Both the position numbers and the translations under genes were made by a program. Shown here piece by piece: positions 10,866-21,929 of a DNA stretch of 64,000 nt. The notes beneath the pieces were generated by a model. That model did not search any database. It was not told the origin of the DNA and saw only the letters and a list, made by a program, of their open reading frames with translations. Position 1 is the stretch's first letter; each line of letters starts with the position of its first letter. Source of the stretch: Hemicordylus capensis (lineage: Eukaryota; Chordata; Lepidosauria; Squamata; Cordylidae). The stretch covers positions 1,364,001-1,428,000 of the forward strand of contig NC_069671.1 in the NCBI RefSeq assembly GCF_027244095.1, given 5' to 3'.

Positions 10866-11699
10866 GGTGGAAGTGCAGGGCCTCACAGCCCCTGCCCGCC
10901 CCCAATCCTCTTTAGTCTGTCCCTGGTGGTGTTGTCGCCAGGCCGGGCATGAGGATGCTTAATTTGCAGGGGAGGGGGGCCTCCAAAGGCCTTGAGGTCC
11001 AGGCTCCCAAATCACCTAGGTGCACCTCTGAATGGCAGCTGGGTTTGAGTATTAGCAGGATTAGCGGCATGATTAATGGGAAAGTTTGCTTTGGGGGAGA
11101 GGCTTGGCGGGAAGGGGAGGGAAGGGAGGGCAACCTGCCTGCAGCCTTTCTAGGAAGGAGTTCCAGCAGGCAGGCTAGCCAGAGAGAACGGCCGAGAGGC
11201 ATTCATAGTGGCTGAAAGCTCCAGGGCTTCTGCTGTCTGTGTGTGTGTGGAGCTGGAGGAGGCCAGTGCCAAAAAAGTTCTTCTGAGCAGTCTCTCTCCA
11301 TCACACTATTGGGCTTCGCACCTGCCTGAAGGCAAGACCGGGAACTTGGCAGGCTTCCTTGCTCCCTCATATTGCTGACAGTAGCTCCACCACCCACCAC
11401 CCACCTGCTCTGGAATCGTGTGTCTTCTTCTACTCCTCTCCTCAGCTTTTCATTGTCTGCTGAGCAGTTGACAACTCTGGCTGGCTGGTCGGACAGCTTT
11501 TGCCTGTAAGACGGCAGTTAGATTCTCAAGTTATCTCCGCCTTTATTTATTTATTTTATTTTATTTTCCCTCCTTTAGTCTTTCTAGTCTTTCTATTGTT
11601 CTAGTTTTCCTCCGCCAATTCCTTTTGCCTTTTCATTTTTTAATAGCCAACCCCCAACCCTGCCCCACTTTCCCCCTCCTCTGAGAGGCATACATTAAA

Positions 11700-11960
11700 G
11701 GGTTTCCTGTCCAACACTGGTTGCCTGCACATACAGTTCATGACAGCCAACATGACAGTCAAGGTCTACATCATTCATCAAACAGACGTGGGATCCCACA
11801 CTCTCCTTCGAATGGCCTTTCAAATATGGAATGGGGACATTCGGCACCACATCCATCTTTTGGCAATCCGTGCCCAAGGTCGCAGCAATGTAGTCGCAGA
11901 CAAGTTGAGCAGATCTCACAGAGCAGTTGAGCAGGTCTCTTGTTGCATGAATGGAAACGC
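11700..11960 (+). mobile_element. DIRS-like retroelement fossil (RNase H part)
   Basis: The translated stretch includes LRMAFQIWNGDIRHHIHLLA and RSNVVADKLSRSH, recalling the RNase H end of DIRS/Ty3-type polymerases. It is a short isolated piece with no terminal repeats seen. It is a broken fossil, probably old. Confidence 0.5.
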
Positions 11961-12141
11961 TCCGTAAGCTATTCAGAAGGTGAGATCAACCACAGATAGA
12001 CCTCTTCTCAAGCTCAGAAAACCATTGATGCCTGACATGCTGCAGTCAAGCTGGCCACGGATGGGGGTCCCTGTAATGCATTTACTGTCAACTTGAACAA
12101 GGATTATCCTTCCCTGTTTCTTCCGATGCCCCTCCTCCCAC

Positions 12142-12310
12142 CAGGGCTGTAGCTTTAATTGAGCGGATGGGTTCAAAGACCCCTGGCCCCACCCAGCTCC
12201 AGAGGGCCCCCCGCCAGCTCTATCCCTTCCTATTTCCTTCATAATCTCCCTCACTCCAAGGGGCCACCATGGAGAGGGGTGAACACGGGCCCCCTCTCCC
12301 CTGCCTCCCA
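12142..12310 (+). repeat. hAT non-autonomous element, 5' part
   Basis: CAGGGCTGTAGCTTTAATTG and GGATGGGTTCAAAGACC match the element at 2939-3104. The right end could not be defined. Confidence 0.6.
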
Positions 12311-12711
12311 CATATCCTGCAAAAGATTGAAAGAGACCGGTCTCATTGCATTCTTCAAACACCGTGGTGGCCACACCGCCGCTGGTTTCTGCATCTTCTG
12401 AGACACTCTTGAAGAAAGCTTGTTCACTTACCATGCCTCCCAACCCTTCTGTCTCAGCAGCAGGGCAAGATCCTGCACCCAGATGTTTTGCCGCTATGGC
12501 TAATGGCATGAAGGATTCGCCTGCTGGACAGAGGAACTCTTAACGATTTGGTCAGCATCTCAGAAGCCTCCAACAATCTCTTCCTATGAGCCCAATGGAA
12601 GAGATTAACACACCCAGCCAGCCAGCCCACTGCAGAGCTGCAGAGAACTCCTGAACTGAGGAGGAGAGGAAGGGGCACGTGACCCCAGAGCAGGGGGGTG
12701 ATGCATGGCAG

Positions 12712-13018
12712 ACCCCCTGCTTACTGAGCAAAGAGACGCTTTGCAACTAAAGTGGTGGTTCTCTTATATTTATTTATTCCGTATTCGATTCCTATTATTT
12801 ATTCTATTATTCGAGAGGCAACCAGCCCTATCCAGCTTCAGGACAGCATCCCTCCAGTGGCTGTGGCTGGTATCGGCCTTGTGCTTCTTTTTAGGTGGTG
12901 AGCCCTTTGGGGACAGGGGGCCATCTTATGTATTTATTGTTTGTTTTTCTGTGTAAACTGCTTTGAGAACTTTGGTTGAAGAACGGTATATACATATTGC
13001 TAGTAGTAGTAGTAGTAC
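12712..13018 (-). repeat. Abundant repeat family R1 (TATACCGCTTTTCAAC)
   Basis: An unclassified, roughly 250-bp family. In the forward sense it starts TATACCGCTTTTCAACC, passes TCCCTGTCCCCAAAGGGCTC, and ends with GCCTCTTTGC. This copy is reversed and ends in a (GTA)n tract (13003-13017). At least ten more copies lie in the window. Confidence 0.7.
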
Positions 13019-13034
13019 TGTCAAAAATATGTAA

Positions 13035-13262
13035 AAAGGTAAAGTGTGCTGTCAAGTCAATTTCAACTGCTGGCGCCCACAGAAAAGCCCTGTGGTTGTC
13101 TTGGGTAGAATACAGGAGGGGCTGACCATTGCCTCCTCCCGCGCAGCATGAGATGATGATGCCTTTCAGCACCTTCCTATATCGCTGCTGCCCGATAGAG
13201 GTGTACCAGTGGGGATTCGAACCGGTAACCTTCTGCTTGAAAGCTTGGAAATCTTGCCTTCT
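13035..13262 (-). repeat. Sauria-type SINE
   Basis: In reverse it reads a tRNA-like head (GGATTCGAACCGGTAACC is the B box reversed), the AGCAGCGATATAGGAAG body and a BovB-like tail (GTCAAGTCAATTTCAACTGC). Nearly full length. Confidence 0.85.
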
Positions 13263-13577
13263 TGCAGGTGCAAAGCCCAATCCTGTGACTGGACAGATGC
13301 CCACCAGAGGAACTCCAGTGACAGGTAAGCAACCGAAGGTTCCCTGAGATGGAGATTCTGCTTAGCGCTGCCCCTTGTGGTGCCTCGGTCTCCTTGTCCT
13401 ATGCCGGCCCTGCCCTTGAGGCCACTTATTGGCTTTCCCATGGACATTTGTACTGGGGGGGGGGAATTAAACTGCAGTGGGCAGGATCGACACCTGCAAT
13501 GCTCCACCCTTGGTGTGGTCAGAAAAGAGTGGAAAGAGCCGGCTCAGGAATGTTCGTTAAATACAGATGTGAACACA

Positions 13578-13725
13578 ACAAATATTGAGAGACGGCTTTT
13601 CAGCCAAGGTGCCCAAAGCGGTTTGCGTAGATATAACATAAAATAAATAAATAGAATGGCTCCCTATCCTTAAAGGGCTCACAATCTTAAAAAGAAACAT
13701 AAGGAAGAGGGGGGAGAGGGAGGGA
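13578..13725 (+). repeat. R1 repeat, 5' part
   Basis: GACGGCTTTTCAGCCAAGG and TCCTTAAAGGGCTCACAATC match the R1 family. The 3' part is missing; a GGGAGA-rich tract follows. Confidence 0.65.
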
Positions 13726-13834
13726 GGGAGAGAAAGAAGAGATCCTTGGGCCGGAGTGCTGCCAGACCCTAAGGGTTATTCTTGTGGGTCAGATGGGCCA
13801 TAACCCAGAATTTGGCTTAAAATAAGCCAAATCT

Positions 13835-13888
13835 GGCAACGCCCTCGAAATCGACTTGAGGGCACACTTTACCTTTACCTTTAAGGAA
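13835..13888 (+). repeat. Sauria SINE tail fragment
   Basis: CGAAATCGACTTGAGGGCAC followed by ACTTTACCTTTACC is the BovB-like tail with its short 3' repeat. Confidence 0.65.
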
Positions 13889-14649
13889 AGTGTCTAGGCT
13901 AGAACCCTTCTTCTTTACATATTGGATGTGTATGTTCATGGACTTTTTTTTTTTTTTAAAGGGCCGAAGCATTCAAACTTACAACCACCCCCCTGCCCTG
14001 GTCATGTACAGGTGAACATATTATTGTCCAGGAAAATCTTTATCATCTGATCCCACCGACTGAATAAACAGGCATTTTGCCATCTGTCTTATAGATATAC
14101 ATATAGTCTGTTGAATGTATATCCATCATCACACATGTTTTGAGGACCAGCTTTAAGTTTCAGAAAAAGATTGACATTTGGGGCTCATTAATCTTGGAAA
14201 GAGAACAGGTTTGGTGGGGGAGTTCTATACAAGGTTCATTTCCTAAGTTATATTTTTAAAAGTTTCAATGTAAAGATTTCTCTGGGCAAATCTGTCTTTC
14301 CTTTCCCACTGCATTGCATTCTATACATCTAGATATTCCAGGAAGTGCACAGACCTGATTTGTCACTGATATGTTCTGTATCAATTATCTGTTTCGACAC
14401 CCCTCTTGTGTGGGTGAATTTTAGATTCAAAGATTTCCATACTCAGAGAGATTCTGCATTGACACCTTGGTTAAGTTCCATTCTATAATAGCTGCCTATC
14501 GGCAAAAGGATAACAGTCCCAGTCCCTCCCTTTGGAAACAAAGAAAAAGAACCCGAGGGACCCAAGAAGGCCTGCTGGCCCCTTCCAATCCTTATGCCGC
14601 GGCTCAACATGTTTCTTCCACTCTGCCATTAATACAGCCAGTGAAGGGG

Positions 14650-14938
14650 TAATCTTGTGGTAGCCAGCAGGACTTGTCCCCTTAGCTAAGCAGGGTCTGC
14701 CCTGGTTGCATATGAATGGGAGACTTGATGGGTGAGCACTGCAAGATCTTCCCCTCAGGGGATGGAGCCGCTCTGGGAAGAGCATCTGAGGTTCCAAGTT
14801 CCCTCCCCGGCAGCATCTCCAAGATAAGGCTGAGAGAGATTCCTGCCTGCAACCTTGGAGAAGCCGCTGCCACTCTGGGAAGACAATACTGAGCTAGATG
14901 GACCAGTGGTCTGACTCAGTATATGGCAGTTTCCTATG
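14650..14938 (+). repeat. 5S-headed composite SINE, first of a tandem pair
   Basis: The head CCTTAGCTAAGCAGGGTCTG, the middle unit GCTCTGGGAAGAGCATCTG and the tail TATATGGCAGTTTCCTATG are all present. It abuts a second copy in the same orientation. Confidence 0.85.
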
Positions 14939-14939
14939 C

Positions 14940-15245
14940 AGGAGAGGAGAGCTGGTCTTGTTGTAGCAAGCATGACTTGTCCCCTTAGCTAAGCAGGGTC
15001 CGCCCTGGTTGCATATGAAAGGGAGACTAGAAGTGTGAGCACTGGAAGATCTTCCCCTCAGGGGATGGAGCCGCTCTGGGACGAGCAGAAGGTTCCAAGT
15101 TCCCTCCCCGGCAGCATCTCCAAGGTAGGGCTGAGAGAGATTCCTGCCTGCAACCTTGGAGAAGCCGCTGCCAGTCTGTGTAGACATCACTGAGCTAGGT
15201 GGAGCAATGGTCTTAACTCAGTATGTGGCTGCTTCCTATTTTCCT
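14940..15245 (+). repeat. 5S-headed composite SINE, second of a tandem pair
   Basis: Starts GGAGAGGAGAGCTGGTCTTG directly after the tail of the previous copy and ends GGCTGCTTCCTATTTTCC. The two copies differ at scattered sites, so this is more likely insertion into a tail than a recent duplication. Confidence 0.85.
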
Positions 15246-15443
15246 CCTCAGCTTGATATTTAAATATTATTCTTATTTACCTAAAGCAGTGTGTTTTTCA
15301 AACTTTCTTTTTGAAGGCAAATATTTCCACATCAAAGAGTATGCGGAGGAAGCCCTGAGTATGGGATGGGACCTCTTATGCATTGCAAAGGGTTTTGGTG
15401 ATGAGGCTTTCTCAGGGTCAAGGGTGTCCCTTTCATGAGGTGA

Positions 15444-15462
15444 AGGGTTAGGGTTAGGGTTA
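15444..15462 (+). repeat. Short interstitial telomere-like repeat
   Basis: About three units of GGGTTA in a row. Too short to claim a fusion scar. Confidence 0.7.
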
Positions 15463-15546
15463 AGCGAGGCGGCAGCCTCAGGCACCAAGGACTGATTGGA
15501 CTCCTGTGAGCTTTACAAGGAGCCCCTCCCCTCACATGCCTGGCAA

Positions 15547-15860
15547 TGTTTAGGAACAGAGGAAGCTGCCATATCCTGAGTCAGACCCTTGGTCCATCTA
15601 GCTCAGTATTATCTTCACAGACTGGCAGAGGCTTCTCCAAGGCTGCAGGCAGGAATCTCTTTCAGCCCTCTCTTGGAGATGCTGCCAGGGAGGGAACTTG
15701 GAACCTTGATGCTCTTCCCAGAGCGGCTCCATCCCCTGAGGGGAAGATCTTGCAGTGCTGACACTTCTAGTCTCCCATCCATATGCAAACCAGAGCAGAC
15801 CCTGCTTAGCTAAGGGGGCAAGTCATGCCTGCTACCACAAGACCAGCTCTCTTCCTACCG
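15547..15860 (-). repeat. 5S-headed composite SINE
   Basis: A reverse copy: the tail (GAAGCTGCCATATCCTGAGT) comes first and the 5S head (CCTGCTTAGCTAAGGGGGC) last. Full length. Confidence 0.85.
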
Positions 15861-16219
15861 GGAGAGTTGTTAAAGGGCCACTTATTGCAGATGTGGCGGG
15901 GCTGCTGGCATTGGCAACCTTCCCCCGTCCTTGCCCCCTGCACCACTTTCAAAGCTTCTCGAGAAAGCGGGCTGGCCTCCATCAGGATCCTGGGGCAAGG
16001 CTGCATTTGGCACTTCCCCTTGTCTGCCTAATACTTTGGGCCACTCCTGTCCAGGGTGCTCTGTTGACACAGACCTCTTGGCTCTTCCTAGCTGTCTCCT
16101 GTGTGTGTGTGAAGTGGGACTGGATTCTGCAACAGGACCCGCTTGTGGCTGTGTGTGATGCAGGGAAGGGTCACGAATGGCGGGCCAGTGGCTTGATTGC
16201 TTCCAGGCGAGGGCCCTGC

Positions 16220-16450
16220 TGAGGCATTGCTTTTCTACAATTAGCTACAAGAGCAATTAAGACAGAGGTTGCACGTCGTGCCTAATATAGTGCTCCATGA
16301 CACAGCCATGTCCTTCCCCATCACCAGGGCTCTGCTGTAAGGTTAACTCGCAAGTCAGTTCCTCTTGCAAAGGTCCCCTGCACCTCCAATTAGAAGCTTC
16401 GCCTTGTCGCTTCTGCCTCTAATTGCTTCCTTGCAGCATTACTGATGACT
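16220..16450. promoter_or_regulatory. Candidate non-coding regulatory block
   Basis: Non-repetitive sequence rich in homeodomain-like words (ACAATTAGC, CAATTAAG, CCAATTAG, CTAATTGC). A conserved enhancer is possible; none of this is proven by one genome. Confidence 0.25.
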
Positions 16451-16519
16451 TGACTGCTTCGGTCCTTGGCCCCCCCCCTTCCCTCCGGAGCCGGGCTTTC
16501 CTTTTAATTTCTGGCCAGA

Positions 16520-17015
16520 CCTCACTTGCAATATTGTCCCCCCAGTTCTGGGCCTCACATTAGAAGAAGAACTGGAATGGAGGAGGGCAAGCAAGATGGC
16601 ATGGGGCCTGGAAACCAAGTCCTATGGAGGAGCCAGGCATGTGGAGTCTGGAGAAAAGAAAGCTAAGGGGAGAAGGATAGCTGTCTTCAACATATCTGAA
16701 GGGCTGCCACACAGAAGAGGGAGTGGGCGTGCTGCTCCTAAGAGCAGGACTAAAACCCATGGGTTGACATTGCAAGGAAGCAGACTTAGGCTAGAGCTAG
16801 ACAATAGAAGGGATTTCCTGATTGCTGTTGGACAGTGGAATAGTCTGCCTCATGCAGTGGCGGGCTCCCCTTTGCTGGAGGTTTCCAAAAGAGCCTGGAT
16901 AGACCTCTGTCAATGGATGCTGTCACCGTTTCCTGTGCTGAGCCACGGGGTCAGACTAGAAGACTTTCAAGGTCCCTAATCCCTTCCAACTCGAACATTC
17001 CTCTATTTTTTTTAA
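16520..17015 (+). mobile_element. CR1 LINE 3' end
   Basis: It matches the known order of CR1 3' sequence: a GGAGAAAAGAAAGCTAAGGG segment, CAACATATCTGAAGGG, a central TGGAATAGTCTGCCTCATGC, and GGTCAGACTAGAAGACTTTC before CCTTCCAACTC. Only the terminal 0.5 kb is present, the usual 5' truncation. Confidence 0.8.
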
Positions 17016-17211
17016 AATGCAAATTAGCACTATTTTGCATCTTAAAATGGAAAACAAATAATACAAATGGGATAATCCTTTTTTGAATGTTGTCCAGGTC
17101 CAAGATTCCTTGCATGTGGTAAACTAGTAGGGAGCAAACTGGGCTACAGTCCTTTCCCCCGATGGGCTAGCTTTTAATTGCAGGATGCTTTCCTTCCTTC
17201 CTTCTTTCATA

Positions 17212-17295
17212 AGAACATAAGAAGAGCCCTGCTGGATCAGGCCCAAGGAGGCCCATTTAGTCCAGCATCCTGTTTCGCACAGTGGCCCACCAGTC
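17212..17295 (-). repeat. CR1-type 3' tail fragment
   Basis: AGAGCCCTGCTGGATCAGGC and CCAGCATCCTGTTTCGCACA are the reversed tail of the CR1-like subfamily at 26940. Confidence 0.7.
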
Positions 17296-17559
17296 TTTCC
17301 TTCCTTCCTTCCTTCCCCAGTCTGAAGTGGCACTGTCCAGAATACTCCCGCCTCTGCCTAGTACAACACTCTCCAGACTGCAGTCACAGTCCTTGAAACG
17401 GGTGGGACTTGGGAGCTCTGACCACCACCTTGGTTAAAGGAGGGAGTCAGTTGGAGCAGCCATGGCAATACAAGGATTCTGAAGCCCAGGACGCTCTCCC
17501 ATTTAAAGCGGCATTGACTTTAAGGCCACAATAAACAAGAAATTGGACTGAAAAGATGG

Positions 17560-17790
17560 AGGAGGGATGGGTTGGGCTGGCAAGGAGGCACCTTTCAAGG
17601 GGCGACTCCTTATATTTAGCAGAGGGAGAGCAACTGGCCCTGTCCAGCCCAACCCAGCGTCCCTCCCAGTGGCTGTTGCTCGTGTTACATTTAGGTTTGT
17701 GAGCCTCTTCAAACAAGGAACCACCTTGTTTCTGTTTCTTTGTAAATCACTTGGTTTTTCTTGAAAAGTGGTCTATAAATATTCCTGATA
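17560..17790 (-). repeat. R1 repeat
   Basis: A reversed copy with the AGAGCAACTGGCCCTGTCC and GAAAAGTGGTCTATAAAT landmarks of family R1. Confidence 0.65.
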
Positions 17791-17829
17791 ATATAAGCAT
17801 GAAGGAATGAGGCCTGAGCCTCCTCTTTT

Positions 17830-18770
17830 TGTGTTACAGGATTCTATGCTGCATTATGTATTTGCTTATTCCTCATGTTTAGTGTTAAAAAGCTGAGCAG
17901 GGGTCAAAGGCTCCTGCTCTACAGTTTAGTTTAGGAAGGTAAAACTGGTTAACCTCTGGAGGGAAGAGAGGGTTTGATTTGATTGGGTATGTTTTGAAAT
18001 AATGGAGAGAACTTGAGTTGTCCTGATTGGCTGATTCAGAGGAATTTGGAGGCGGGGAAAGAGAAAAAAAGGAAGTTTGCCTGCAGCAGAGAGTTAGGTG
18101 AAAAAGTCAGAGTTGCAATCGAAAAGGAAGCTGAAGTCAGATTTGAAATCAGAGTGGAAGAAGTTAGCTGAAAAGTGGGAGAGCTGAGGCATGCAAGTTC
18201 CAGTTGGAGTGGAAGCTGGAGTCTTGGAGAGCCAGGAGAGAAGAGCTGCTGAAATTAGAGCTGAGAAATCACTGGGAGAGTTGAGCTGAAACTCTCTGGA
18301 GAACTGAATCACTCTCAAAGCAGCTGGAATTGAACCATCAGAACTGGACAGAAAGAGCAAGACCTGAGGCCAAGAAAGCCAGGCTTGCTGCAGAAGCTGA
18401 CTAGAGGTGATTATAGGAAGACTCCTGGTAGGACTCTGAGTTAAGGCACAGTATTAGGTACAGGTTGGTTTGGATGCATTTTTCTCATATTTCATTTGTT
18501 CCTTATGCTTATCTGGAAACTGTATCTTTGTATTGAATTTTCCAGAATAACTACTGTTTAGAATTGAACCATTTTAAAGCAAAAAATCCTCTCTTTTTTT
18601 GAATTTAACAAATTGTAGCCTCTGTCTGTTTTCCCCACCCTACACTTAGAAGCCTTTCCATCTCACCTAAATTTGAATGAAACAGAGGTTTGGAAGGCTG
18701 TTTCAGAAGTCTCAGCCAGAGAAAATATAAAAGTCTACTTGGTGGCAGCAGAGAAACTTAAGACCGCGGG
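17830..18770 (+). mobile_element. Possible solo LTR fossil
   Basis: An AT- and purine-rich 0.9-kb block unlike its surroundings. It ends near a stretch (TTGGTGGCAGCAGAGAAAC) that resembles the primer-binding region following some LTRs. No internal genes are seen. The family cannot be named and the assignment is doubtful. Confidence 0.25.
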
Positions 18771-18799
18771 GCTGGTTCAGGCTGTGGCAATAACAAAGC

Positions 18800-20410
18800 T
18801 GCAAATTTAACCAGGATGAATGTTCTTCTATTGAAATGGGTAGGAACCAAGAGTACAAATGTACTTTTGACTGTTCCCATCAACAGAGCAGGACTGGCTC
18901 CAGGATTTGGGGAGGGGGCTTTGTCAAGGAGCCCTCACTACACTCAAAACCTGGAAGGCGTGTGTATGGAGGCATTGTCTATTGAAATCTACTGGATTCA
19001 AGCGGCACACAGGTCTGGTAATGTAGAGAATTTTATTAGCAGGGTTATATTCAGCTTTTTGGCAGGTCTTTTAACACAGGCCTGCAGCAGGGAATGTTCT
19101 AGGCAAGGGGAAAGTGGAGTCTGGAGACCGCACTGTTCTGAAGAGGAGAGTGCACCAGTCATCAACTATGCCTGAAGCAGCACAGGATGAAAACTGAGAA
19201 TTCTCTCTCTGATCTTCTTGGGTGTTTCTCCTTGCAGGGTGGGAATGTCTACCCTTGCTGCTTTTGGAGCTGCACCTGCAATAGAAGCTGTGCAAGAAAA
19301 AATATGGTGAGATTTTGCCCATTGCAAGATATTTGGTGGCCAGGATTAGAAGTGGCAGAATTCAAGTGATAAAGCATTTCTTGGAGTGTACCACTACCGG
19401 CTACAGGGTGGGGTAGGGTGGCGTGGGGTGGCGTGGGGGGAGGAGGAGTGTTTGAATGCTCCCCCATGAAAAAGCTCCCTGCATGTAGAAAATTAACATG
19501 CCAGGGAGAAAGGCTAATCCTAACCTTCTCCCTGACATGCTGTCTTTCTGTGTGTAAGGGATTTTTGTTTATGAAGGGAACATTCCAACATGCAGCCCCT
19601 TAGCTGCAGGGTGGTGGGGGGAAAGTCTAGAAAAAAGTTTACCAGTGGCTCTCTATTGAATTATATTTTTGGTAGATTCCTAGAGGTAATCTCCAATTTG
19701 TTTAATTACTGAAGCTTTATTTGCAATGCCTATTCATGCAGCAGACCACCAGTAGAGAGCAGTGTAGCACTGGGGAGAAACCACCAAAAGACAGCCATCC
19801 TTAATGTTATGTTAAACCTGTTGATATTCAGCTGTACACTCCCATAAAAAGTGTTTACAATATCTAACCAAGAATGAAAGCAGTTTAGAGACAAATTGAA
19901 AACCATTTCACAATGGTAAGCATCTAAACCACTTGGAGTGTCAGGGTGATGGCAGATACAACATTTTAAAAGTGGTGGAAGTGGTCTGAAGGGGCCTTCA
20001 CTGCACTTAAAGCACCCATGATTTTTTTTTTTAATCGGAGAGAGTCTGGAAGGAAAAAACAGAGCTGCAGGTTCTGACTGATTTAGGGAAAAGCTGGCTG
20101 GGGTGGATACCTATTGGCTAGCACCCAGACCATCATCAACACATTCCTTTGCCCAGTACCTGGAGCAGTTGCCACTGTTTTTATAGTGCTGGTGATTGAC
20201 TGATTTTTTGGTAAGATGAGTACAAAATCTCCCAAATGCAAACATTTGGGAGGAAAAAAGGATAGTTGCATAAATGGAAAGGCAAGACTGAGACATTTGA
20301 CTTGCTGGTGTGTATGAGTACAATGTCAGTTGCAAAGCTGAGGTCACACTATGGGTAAAGAATCCCTTTTGATTACTTTGGAATTCTTTGTCTGTCTTTA
20401 CCATTGGAGA
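18800..20410. other. Intergenic stretch without recognised features
   Basis: Apart from short G-rich and A-rich runs, I could not assign repeats, RNA genes or coding exons here. Confidence 0.5.
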
Positions 20411-20413
20411 AAG

Positions 20414-20525
20414 CATAATAATAAGGACAGCCCTGCTGGATCAGGCCCAAGGCCCATCTAGTCCAGCATCCTGTTTCACACAGTGGCCCACCAGATGCCT
20501 CTGGGGAGCCCACAGGCAGGAGCTG
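20414..20525 (-). repeat. CR1-type 3' tail fragment
   Basis: GCCCTGCTGGATCAGGCCC through CAGTGGCCCACCAGATGCC is the same reversed tail as at 17212 and 3443. Confidence 0.7.
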
Positions 20526-20561
20526 AAGGCCTGTAGATTAAAGGAAAATTAAAAACTACAA

Positions 20562-20782
20562 ATGAAGAGCAGGCGTTTTGACGCTGAGATGTCAACTTCA
20601 GTGTTCCATGTCTCACTGTTTAAAAGCCCCACTCTTAAACCTCAGATACTCTCTCTAAACCTAATCAGATTTAGGGAGATTAGATTTAGGGAGAGTATCT
20701 AGGATATAAGAGTGTGGGTTTTAAACAGTGAGACATGGAACACTGCAGTTGACATCTGTACATCAAAACGTCTGCTCTTCAT
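20562..20782. repeat. Long foldback (hairpin) element, 221 bp
   Basis: The left arm ATGAAGAGCAGGCGTTTTGA and its near-exact reverse complement at the right end frame the element. The pairing continues inward through CAGTGTTCCATGTCTCACTG to a short loop near 20667-20690. It is followed directly by a TG microsatellite. No target duplication was found. Confidence 0.8.
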
Positions 20783-20808
20783 GTGTGTGTGTGTGTGTGT
20801 GTGTGTGT
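20782..20808. repeat. (TG)n microsatellite
   Basis: An uninterrupted TG tract of about 13 units abutting the foldback element. Confidence 0.95.
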
Positions 20809-20993
20809 ATGGCGGTGTGTGTATGGATGTCTGAATAAGCATGCATACATACCCCACATACAGTCAGCACAGGTTAACAAGGGCGGTCAGAGAACTGGAC
20901 TTTCAGGACCCTGGACAGATCACGGGGAGGAGAACCTGTGTCTCAACTGTACCCCTTTGGACTGCCATGGGCCCTCTTAGGTCTGCAGCTAGG

Positions 20994-21088
20994 CAGGGGC
21001 CTCAGTAGGGGAGCTGGAGCTGGAGGGCCCTCTGGCGCTGGGGGCCGTGTTCTTTGAACCCTTTCGCTCAATTATAGCGACGCCCCTG
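20994..21088 (-). repeat. hAT non-autonomous element, short copy
   Basis: Reversed, it begins CAGGGGCGTCGCTATAATTG and continues GGGTTCAAAGAACACGG, matching 2939-3104. The other end starts CAGGGGCCTCAGTAGG. No clear target duplication. Confidence 0.55.
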
Positions 21089-21604
21089 GGCCGATCCATG
21101 ATCCCTCGCCAGGGGCACTGTGTGGGTGAGCGGGCTCAGTGGGGTGCCAGAGATAGGGCTGAGCCGTGGGCAGTGGCCACTAGGCGGCACGGGGCACAAA
21201 GCCAGAGGACCACCAGCCAACTCATTGGGGGCTCAGGTGGGGGCACTCCAGGATGTCCTGCTGCTGGAGGCAAAGGGCAATCTGAGGCCGGCCCTCTGAG
21301 GACCGGCACTCGGCAGGCTCTGGCCCTGCGGCTGCTGCTGCTGCAGTCATCTGTGGGCACCCCTCTCGGACCATGCCCCCGAGCCAGGCAGTGGCAGCAG
21401 GGGGGCTCCTGGCTCAAGCTGGTGGGGAGAAGAGGTGCAGCCCCCCGGCAGGGTGAGGGAGGGGGAATGAACAGCGAGGCCCAACAAGGGGAAGGAGGGT
21501 GGAGGCAGAGCACAGTGGGGGGGGCGCCCAAGGGGGTGGGGGCTCAGCCCTTGCTGCACCCTGCGCCCCTCCACCCCTCAGGCAACGACCTCCACTCCCA
21601 CGAC

Positions 21605-21665
21605 GGATATTTAGATATATTGCTTTTCAGCAAAAGTGCTCAAAGCAGTGTACATAGAAAAACTT
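21605..21665 (+). repeat. R1 repeat fragment
   Basis: GCTTTTCAGCAAAAGTGCTC and AGCAGTGTACATAG match the 5' part of R1. Confidence 0.55.
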
Positions 21666-21895
21666 CTCCGAGGTGGCAGGCAGAGCCTCTCTCAGCCCCA
21701 TCTTGGAGATGCTGCCAGGGAGGGAACTGGGAACCTTCTGCAAGATGCTCTTCCCAGAGCTGCCCCATCCCCTGAGGGGAATCTCTTCTAGTGCTCTCAC
21801 ATGTAGTCTCCCATTCAAATGCAAACCAGGGCAGACCTTGCTTTGCAATAGGGGACAATTCATGCTTGCTACCCCAAGACCAGCATTATTAATTA
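21665..21895 (-). repeat. 5S-headed composite SINE, 3'-truncated
   Basis: The reversed body CATCTTGGAGATGCTGCCAG and the head AGTCTCCCATTCAAATGC through TTGCTTTGCAATAGGGGAC are present; part of the tail is missing. Confidence 0.75.
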
Positions 21896-21929
21896 AATAG
21901 TATTTCAACACCTTATTGTGTTTTTCTCC

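Noticed and set aside
14650-15245. Possible 5S rRNA genes from GCTAAGCAGGGTC and GGGAGAC words
   Set aside because: Only the internal part of 5S is present and it is followed by SINE body and tail.
16596-16979. 127-codon frame
   Set aside because: It is the 3' part of a CR1 LINE, not a host gene.
21047-21775. 242-codon plus-strand frame
   Set aside because: GC-rich low-complexity translation that runs into a repeat and a SINE; no domain or splice context.
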